Positions 40,836 to 44,821 of a stretch of DNA of 44,821 nucleotides are shown piece by piece. The stretch lies in the NCBI GenBank assembly GCA_937890835.1, contig CALADF010000030.1:1-44821 (forward strand). The letters are read 5' to 3'. The stretch is from an uncultured bacterium. Its GTDB lineage: Bacteria; Actinomycetota; Coriobacteriia; Coriobacteriales; Eggerthellaceae. Numbering within the stretch: the stretch's first letter is position 1; every line of letters starts with the position of its first letter. A program made the translations under genes and the position numbers. The notes beneath the pieces were generated by a model. The model was not told where the DNA came from, did no database searches, and was given only the letters and a program-made list of their open reading frames with translations.

Positions 40836-41396
40836 ATGAGTGAATTGCTGAACAGGGATGAATGCGGGAAGAACGGATACCTGACGCTTCTCGGGCATCG
40901 CTACTCGTGCCGCAAGTTCGGTGCGACGCAGCTGACCGACGAGGAGCTCGACGTTATCTTAGAGGCGGCGCGCAAATCACCCTCGGCGTGCAACAACCAG
41001 CCGATTCGCCTATGCGTGGTGCAAAGCGAGGAGGGCCTGGCTAAGGTCGACGAGTGCACGAAGTGCCGCTACGGTGCGCCGACGGTCATCATCGCGGCGT
41101 ACGATCACGATGCATCGGCTCATCCGTCTTCGACGTACGGGCCTGAGACCTGCGACTTCGGCGATATCGACACGTCGATCGCCCTGACGAACATGGAGAA
41201 CGCGGCGGCTGGCTTAGGGCTTGGCACGTGCTGGGTGGGCGCGTTCGACCCGAACGCGGTGCGCGAGCGCTTCAACGTGCCGGAGAGTTGCAAGTTGGTG
41301 GAGCTTCTCATGGTGGGGCATGCTCTGGCGGCGCCCGGCCCGCGTCATGCCGAGCGCAAGGCCGTCGAGGAGTTCACGACGCGCGAGTCGTTTTAG
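40836..41396 (+). CDS. Nitroreductase-family flavoenzyme
   Basis: 186 residues; GAAGGAGG precedes the ATG. The fold signature is visible: RYSCRKFGATQLTDEELDVILEAARKSPSACNNQPIRLCVVQ (FMN-phosphate binding Arg-Ser-x-Arg-like start and the SPSACNNQP loop), and the ENAAAGLGLGTCWVGAFDP segment. It uses NAD(P)H and FMN to reduce nitroaromatics, quinones or a special substrate; which one cannot be told. It has 10 cysteines, rich for its size, a feature of strict anaerobes. A second nitroreductase domain is encoded in the converging gene at 41468. Confidence 0.9.
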   Translation: MSELLNRDECGKNGYLTLLGHRYSCRKFGATQLTDEELDVILEAARKSPSACNNQPIRLCVVQSEEGLAKVDECTKCRYGAPTVIIAAYDHDASAHPSSTYGPETCDFGDIDTSIALTNMENAAAGLGLGTCWVGAFDPNAVRERFNVPESCKLVELLMVGHALAAPGPRHAERKAVEEFTTRESF

Positions 41397-41418
41397 TTAG
41401 GCGGCTTCTCGCGTGACG

Positions 41419-41446
41419 CCCGGGTGCGCGTGCACCCGGGTTTTTT
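41419..41446 (+). terminator. Terminator of the nitroreductase gene
   Basis: CCCGGGTGC (41419-41427), a 4-base loop, GCACCCGGG (41432-41440) and six T. Confidence 0.9.
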
Positions 41447-41467
41447 CGTGCGGGTGGGACCGAAAGC

Positions 41468-42382
41468 CTAGAACAGCTCGTGGTGAACCCTCGTGCGTGC
41501 GGCGTCGTCGACGGAGCGCGGCGCGGGGTGGTCTTCGCATGCGCCGAGCGACAGGATGGCTTCGAGACGGTATTCCTCGGGGATGTCGAGCGCGGCGAAC
41601 ACGCGCTCTTCTGCGGTGCGCCCGTCGGCGGCGTTGCGGCCGCGGCCTTGCACCCAGCAGCTTCCCAGGCCCAACGCATCGGCGGCGAGGTGCATGTTCG
41701 CCATGACGATGGAGCAGTCCTCGACCCAGGTGTCGGACACCTGCGGATCCCCGATCACCACGATGGCGGCATCGGCCTTAGCCAGCATGCCCGCACCGGC
41801 CTCGCGGCATTCCGCGAGCTTCTCGAGCCTCGCGCGGTCCCTCACCACCACCAGCTCCCAGGGGCGCTTGCCGCGACCCGATGCCGAGCTCAGCCCCGCC
41901 TCGATCACGCGCTCAAGATCGCGATCGGAGATGCGCTCGCCGGTGTAAGCGCGCACGCTGCGGCGACGCGTCATGGCAGCCAGCACGTCGACGCCCGTCT
42001 GAGCTGCGTGCGAACGTTGCGCGGGGACGATCTCGATCCAGCATCCGTCCGGGTCCTCGATGAAGTACAGGCCCATGCGCTCGTTCACGAAGCAGACGCA
42101 GCCCATTTCGTCATGAAGGACGCGCGCGGCGTCCATGTCGTCGACGGCGTAGGCCAGATGCGTGTCGCGACCGCCGTTGACGTAGGGTTCGACGCGCCCG
42201 CGGTTCCACGTCAGCTCGATTAGAAAGCCGCCCGCATCGTTGCCCATGAAGACGTTCTCCCATGACCCGTCGTCAGGTCCCATGCGGTCGACGACCTCAA
42301 GCCCGAGAGCTTGCTCGTAGAAGGCGATCGACTTCTCGAGGTCGAGCACGTGAATGCGACGGTGGATGGCTTGCGCGCGCAT
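41468..42382 (-). CDS. VOC (glyoxalase I-like) and nitroreductase fusion protein
   Basis: 304 residues, AAGGAG before the ATG. Residues 1-123 form a vicinal-oxygen-chelate domain of the lactoylglutathione lyase type (HVLDLEKSIAFYEQALGLEV, GRDTHLAYAVDDMDAARVLH, YFIEDPDGCWIEIV), with metal ligand candidates H11, E56, H76 and E118 in approximate positions. Residues 135-304 are a nitroreductase domain (MTRRRSVRAYTGERISDRDLERVIEAGLSSASGRGKRPWELVVV, ADALGLGSCWVQ). Each half is complete, so this is a two-domain fusion and not a misread. It may link a glyoxalase-like step to a flavin reduction of the same molecule; the substrate is unknown. Confidence 0.88.
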   Translation of the reverse strand: MRAQAIHRRIHVLDLEKSIAFYEQALGLEVVDRMGPDDGSWENVFMGNDAGGFLIELTWNRGRVEPYVNGGRDTHLAYAVDDMDAARVLHDEMGCVCFVNERMGLYFIEDPDGCWIEIVPAQRSHAAQTGVDVLAAMTRRRSVRAYTGERISDRDLERVIEAGLSSASGRGKRPWELVVVRDRARLEKLAECREAGAGMLAKADAAIVVIGDPQVSDTWVEDCSIVMANMHLAADALGLGSCWVQGRGRNAADGRTAEERVFAALDIPEEYRLEAILSLGACEDHPAPRSVDDAARTRVHHELF

Positions 42383-42485
42383 GGGGGCTCCTTTTCGGTC
42401 GAGGGACGCTTATGCGGTGATTATAGATGCGCGCGTCGATTGCGCGCGGCGTATCGGGAAACGACGAAAAATCAGCGGATGCCCC

Positions 42486-42516
42486 TTGACCCTCACGTTG
42501 CGTGAGGGTTTAAGGT
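42486..42516 (+). promoter_or_regulatory. MerR-type promoter with 19-bp spacer and palindrome
   Basis: TTGACC (42486-42491) and TAAGGT (42511-42516) are separated by 19 bases, longer than optimal as in MerR-controlled promoters. Between and over them lies the palindrome ACCCTCACG-TTG-CGTGAGGGT (42489-42509). The MerR-family gene follows 48 bases later, so this should be its own operator. Confidence 0.85.
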
Positions 42517-42563
42517 ACGTTTCGTTGTGAACGAGCAAGGGATCGCGAAGACGAGGGATGCGC

Positions 42564-43361
42564 ATGACGAAAGGAAGACGTGCGGGCGCGGGTTCTCAGA
42601 CGCCCTATACCGTGCATGAGCTGGCGCAGCTTGCGGGCGTCAGCGTACGCGCGCTTCGTCACTACGATGAGCTGGGGCTGGTTCCCGCCGCCCGCGCGGA
42701 AAACGGCTACCGTATCTACGACGAGTTCGCCGTCGAGCGTCTGCACCAGGTGCTGTTGTTCCGCGAGACGGGCATGAAGCTCTCCGCCATCAAACGCATG
42801 ATGGACGATGATGCTTACGACGAGCAGGCGGCTCTGTCCGACCAGCTGCTGCGCCTGCGCGCCGAGCGCGATCGCGTTGACGCGATGATTCGCAACGTCG
42901 AGAGGACGCTGGCAAGTATGAAAGGGGAGGATCCCATGTCCGACAAGGAGAAATTCGCGGCATTCAAGCGCGGCTTGGTGGAGCAAAACGAGACGAAGTA
43001 CGGCGCGGAGGCGCGCGAAAAATGGGGTGACGATGCGGTGGACGCGAGTAACGCCCAGCTGATGGGCATGACCGAGGAGCAATGGGCGCAGGTGCGCGAT
43101 ACCGAGCAACGCGTGCGCGAGCTTTTGCTGGTTGCCATGGGGAAGGGGGACCCGACGTGTGGCGAGGCGCTTGAAGCAGCTCGCTTGCACGGGGAGTGGC
43201 TGAGCGCATTTTGGAAGCCGGGAACGTACTCGAAGCAGGCGCACGTGGTGCTGGCTGAGGGGTACGTGGCCGACGAGCGTTTCCGCGCCTACTACGACAC
43301 GTGGGCGTCGGGCGCCACGGAGTTTCTCCGCGACGCCGTTTGCGCGTATGCGGCGAATTAG
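42564..43361 (+). CDS. MerR-family regulator with TipAS ligand domain
   Basis: 265 residues. The ATG at 42564 is preferred over 42558 because GAGGG then has a six-base spacing. Residues 14-80 are a MerR DNA-binding domain (YTVHELAQLAGVSVRALRHYDELGLVPAARAENGYRIYDEF), followed by a dimerising coiled-coil (about 85-120) and a C-terminal TipAS-type antibiotic-binding domain (about 140-262; WGDDAVDASNAQLMGMTEEQWAQV, HGEWLSAFW). TipAL-type activators bind thiopeptides or other hydrophobic drugs and untwist 19-bp-spacer promoters; such a promoter lies just upstream, so the gene is probably autoactivated. Its regulon beyond itself is unknown; the VOC-nitroreductase gene is divergent and close. Confidence 0.9.
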   Translation: MTKGRRAGAGSQTPYTVHELAQLAGVSVRALRHYDELGLVPAARAENGYRIYDEFAVERLHQVLLFRETGMKLSAIKRMMDDDAYDEQAALSDQLLRLRAERDRVDAMIRNVERTLASMKGEDPMSDKEKFAAFKRGLVEQNETKYGAEAREKWGDDAVDASNAQLMGMTEEQWAQVRDTEQRVRELLLVAMGKGDPTCGEALEAARLHGEWLSAFWKPGTYSKQAHVVLAEGYVADERFRAYYDTWASGATEFLRDAVCAYAAN

Positions 43362-43418
43362 GCTGCGGAAGCTGAAGCGCTGTCTCGCGCGATGCGCGCG
43401 AGCAGTTTCCGTGCATGA

Positions 43419-43466
43419 AAAAGCCCCGTTCCCGATCGGCTTTTCAGCTGTGGGAACGGGGCTTTT
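43419..43466. terminator. Bidirectional terminator between the MerR and map genes
   Basis: A 15-bp perfect stem (43419-43433 with 43452-43466) flanked by A-rich and T-rich runs; it serves both converging genes. Confidence 0.88.
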
Positions 43467-43480
43467 CGCAATTTGTTTTT

Positions 43481-44371
43481 CTACCAGCTGAGCAGCTCGT
43501 AGCCGTCTTCGGTGACGACGATCTGCACTTCCCACTGGGCGGTGGGCTGACGGTCGGCGGTGCGCACCGTCCAGCCGTTGGGGTCGGTCATGTCGATTTC
43601 CTGCGCGCCCATGTTGATCATCGGCTCGATGGTGAACATGAGACCGGGCGCCATGATGGGGCCTTCGCCCGGCTCGGTGACGAAGCTGACGAAGGGGTCC
43701 TCGTGGAACTCCAGCCCGATGCCGTGGCCGCCGAACTCGCGAACCACCGTGTAGCCGTGCGTTTTCGCGTATTCGTTCACGACCGCGCCCACATCGCCCA
43801 GATGCGCCCAGGGCTTCACGGCTCTCAAGCCCTCTTCGACCGCCTCTTTGCACACGCGCACCAGATCGGCCTTCTCGGGCGTGGTCTCGCCGATGATGAA
43901 CATGCGCGAGGAATCCGAGTAGTACCCGTCTTTGATGGTCGAGCAGTCGATGTTGACGATATCGCCCTCTTTGAGGATCTCGTCTTCGGACGGGATGCCG
44001 TGGCAGACCACCTCGTTGATGGAGGTGCACACGCTGCAGGGGAAGCCCTCGTAGTTCAGCGGCGCGGGGATGGCGTCGTGTTCGACGGTGTAGTCGTGCA
44101 CCCAGCGGTCGATCTCGGCGGTGCTCACGCCCGGCCCGATGCGCTCGGCCACGTAGTCGAGCACGCCGACGTTCACCTCGGCGCTGCGGCGCACGCCCTC
44201 GATGTCCTCGGGCGTCTTCAGCAGATCGCGATAGGGCACCTCTTCGCCCTGATCGTACAGGGCTTGCAGCTTCTCGTCGAAATCGAGGTGGCACTTCTTG
44301 TATTTCTTGCCGCTGCCGCACCAGCAGATGTCGTTGCGGCCGGGTTGGGGTTGTCCGTCGTACATGTTCAT
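43481..44371 (-). CDS. map: Type I methionine aminopeptidase with N-terminal SEC-C zinc motif
   Basis: 296 residues, GGAGA before the ATG. It removes initiator Met from new proteins. The first 40 residues contain CWCGSGKKYKKCH (16-28), a SEC-C zinc finger as in SecA and some actinobacterial or clostridial MAPs, which may dock on the ribosome. The catalytic pita-bread domain follows with metal ligands: NIDCS (first Asp), YYSDSSRMF (second Asp), FGGHGIG (His), FTIEPMI (Glu) and AQWEVQIVV (Glu), plus VVCHGIP (His). All five ligands are present. Trp-Glu-Val replaces the usual Phe-Glu-His near the last Glu. Confidence 0.95.
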   Translation of the reverse strand: MNMYDGQPQPGRNDICWCGSGKKYKKCHLDFDEKLQALYDQGEEVPYRDLLKTPEDIEGVRRSAEVNVGVLDYVAERIGPGVSTAEIDRWVHDYTVEHDAIPAPLNYEGFPCSVCTSINEVVCHGIPSEDEILKEGDIVNIDCSTIKDGYYSDSSRMFIIGETTPEKADLVRVCKEAVEEGLRAVKPWAHLGDVGAVVNEYAKTHGYTVVREFGGHGIGLEFHEDPFVSFVTEPGEGPIMAPGLMFTIEPMINMGAQEIDMTDPNGWTVRTADRQPTAQWEVQIVVTEDGYELLSW

Positions 44372-44557
44372 GATGGTCTCCGCATTCGCGTTCGGTGGTC
44401 GCGTGCTGCCGATCGGCGGCTTGGCGGCCGTTGCATTCGAGGTAGGGCGTCGCCTGCGGGCGGCGCTCCGGTTTGTCGCAGCTATACTACCGCAATTCGG
44501 CGATACGTGCGGGCGCTGGATGCCTTTGGGGGCTAGTGCGCGTTTTTCGAGGGGTGG

Positions 44558-44731
44558 ATTCCCGTTTTTGCACGAAATGTATCAATTCGGGGCGGAAATT
44601 CGCGCAGATGAAGCGCAGGCGAACGTGCAGCTGCGTTTTGATCGCATGTTTTCCCAGTTCAGAGATGTGGTGTTTGGATGCTCGCTGCTATGGAAGATGC
44701 TGTGTGACACAAGTCGTTGAAAAACGGGAAT
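44558..44731. repeat. 12-bp inverted repeat, 150 bases apart
   Basis: ATTCCCGTTTTT (44558-44569) is the exact complement of AAAAACGGGAAT (44720-44731). The enclosed 150 bases have no recognised gene; a small non-autonomous element or RNA is possible but unproven. Confidence 0.5.
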
Positions 44732-44771
44732 CGAGGAGGCGGGTTTCAAACGAGCGCCCTATTATGCGGTA

Positions 44772-44794
44772 GCGTCCCGATTGTTGGTGTAAGA
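44772..44794. repeat. Right copy of the window-spanning inverted repeat
   Basis: Exact reverse complement of 28-50. On the plus strand it reads as the end of a short frame ASRLLV-stop; the left copy gives the same peptide on the minus strand. That could mean a shared coding end of a mobile gene, but the bases before it differ. Confidence 0.75.
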
Positions 44795-44821
44795 GATTCG
44801 CCCGGAGTCCTTAGTCGCGCC

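Larger units (their letters stand above)
44372..44821. other. 450-base right-end gap with inverted repeats
   Basis: No gene is supported. It has the leader of map, a 12-bp inverted repeat (ATTCCCGTTTTT 44558-44569 with AAAAACGGGAAT 44720-44731) and the right copy of the window-end repeat. Confidence 0.5.

Noticed and set aside
40589..40843. Small 84-residue plus-strand frame
   Set aside because: No ribosome site, no homology pattern, and it runs over the nitroreductase promoter and start.
1..44821. Prophage, integrase, complete insertion sequence, tRNA or rRNA
   Set aside because: No matching protein signatures or cloverleaf patterns were seen on either strand by reading; a tRNA scan could not be run here.

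Overview
This window is a high-GC, gene-dense stretch of an actinobacterial chromosome, most likely from an anaerobic gut member of the Coriobacteriia (Eggerthellaceae-like; genus not resolved). That reading rests on a cytoplasmic DMSO-reductase-family molybdoenzyme operon of a kind common in Eggerthella and Gordonibacter, a PurF-like protein of the anaerobe type, large surface proteins ending in LAxTG signals (the motif used by actinobacterial class E sortases), SOS-box and leaderless-promoter architecture, and the codon bias. No rRNA, tRNA, CRISPR array, complete insertion sequence or prophage was seen. A 23-bp inverted repeat lies near the two ends of the window, which suggests a dispersed repeat and possibly contig ends.

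Region by region. 1-7.0 kb holds housekeeping genes: a PurF-like protein lacking the catalytic cysteine (-), cysE, murB, an ATC-hydrolase-family protein, and an SOS-type Y-family polymerase overlapping a YolD-like partner. 7.0-16.5 kb is a catabolic or respiratory island: a LysR regulator (-) divergent from a molybdopterin oxidoreductase, its four-cluster ferredoxin subunit, a GntP-type permease and an NCS1-type permease. It is flanked by a DUF4160 plus tandem-DUF2442 pair and by a DUF2442 remnant. 16.9-31.8 kb is a surface-protein island with four large secreted beta-helix proteins bearing C-terminal anchors, interrupted by moeA (Mo-cofactor synthesis) and by a frameshifted AbiE-type toxin-antitoxin locus. 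32-34.5 kb is a peroxide-detoxification pair: ahpC with a structured leader, and an AhpF-like reductase with reversed domain order. 34.7-44.4 kb is mixed: nfo, two zinc-ribbon membrane proteins, a YgbA-family protein, a small protein behind a perfect 16-bp palindrome, flavin and nitroreductase enzymes (one fused to a VOC domain), an SPFH protein, a MerR/TipA-type regulator with a textbook 19-bp-spacer promoter, and a methionine aminopeptidase with a SEC-C zinc motif.

How the genes fit together. The LysR, molybdoenzyme, Fe-S and two-permease cluster reads as a substrate-inducible uptake and reduction (or transhydroxylation) module; moeA nearby supplies the cofactor pathway. The redox enzymes of the right half (AhpC/AhpF-like, flavodoxin-fold reductase, nitroreductases, Nfo, Y-polymerase) form an oxidative, nitrosative and DNA-damage defence set. 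The most novel-looking signals are the alternative pairings in the ahpC leader, the leaderless SOS promoter, the homopolymer-frameshifted AbiE locus with an intact operator, the 17-G tract in front of the molybdoenzyme operon, the tandem DUF2442 fusion, and the palindrome-controlled 81-residue protein.
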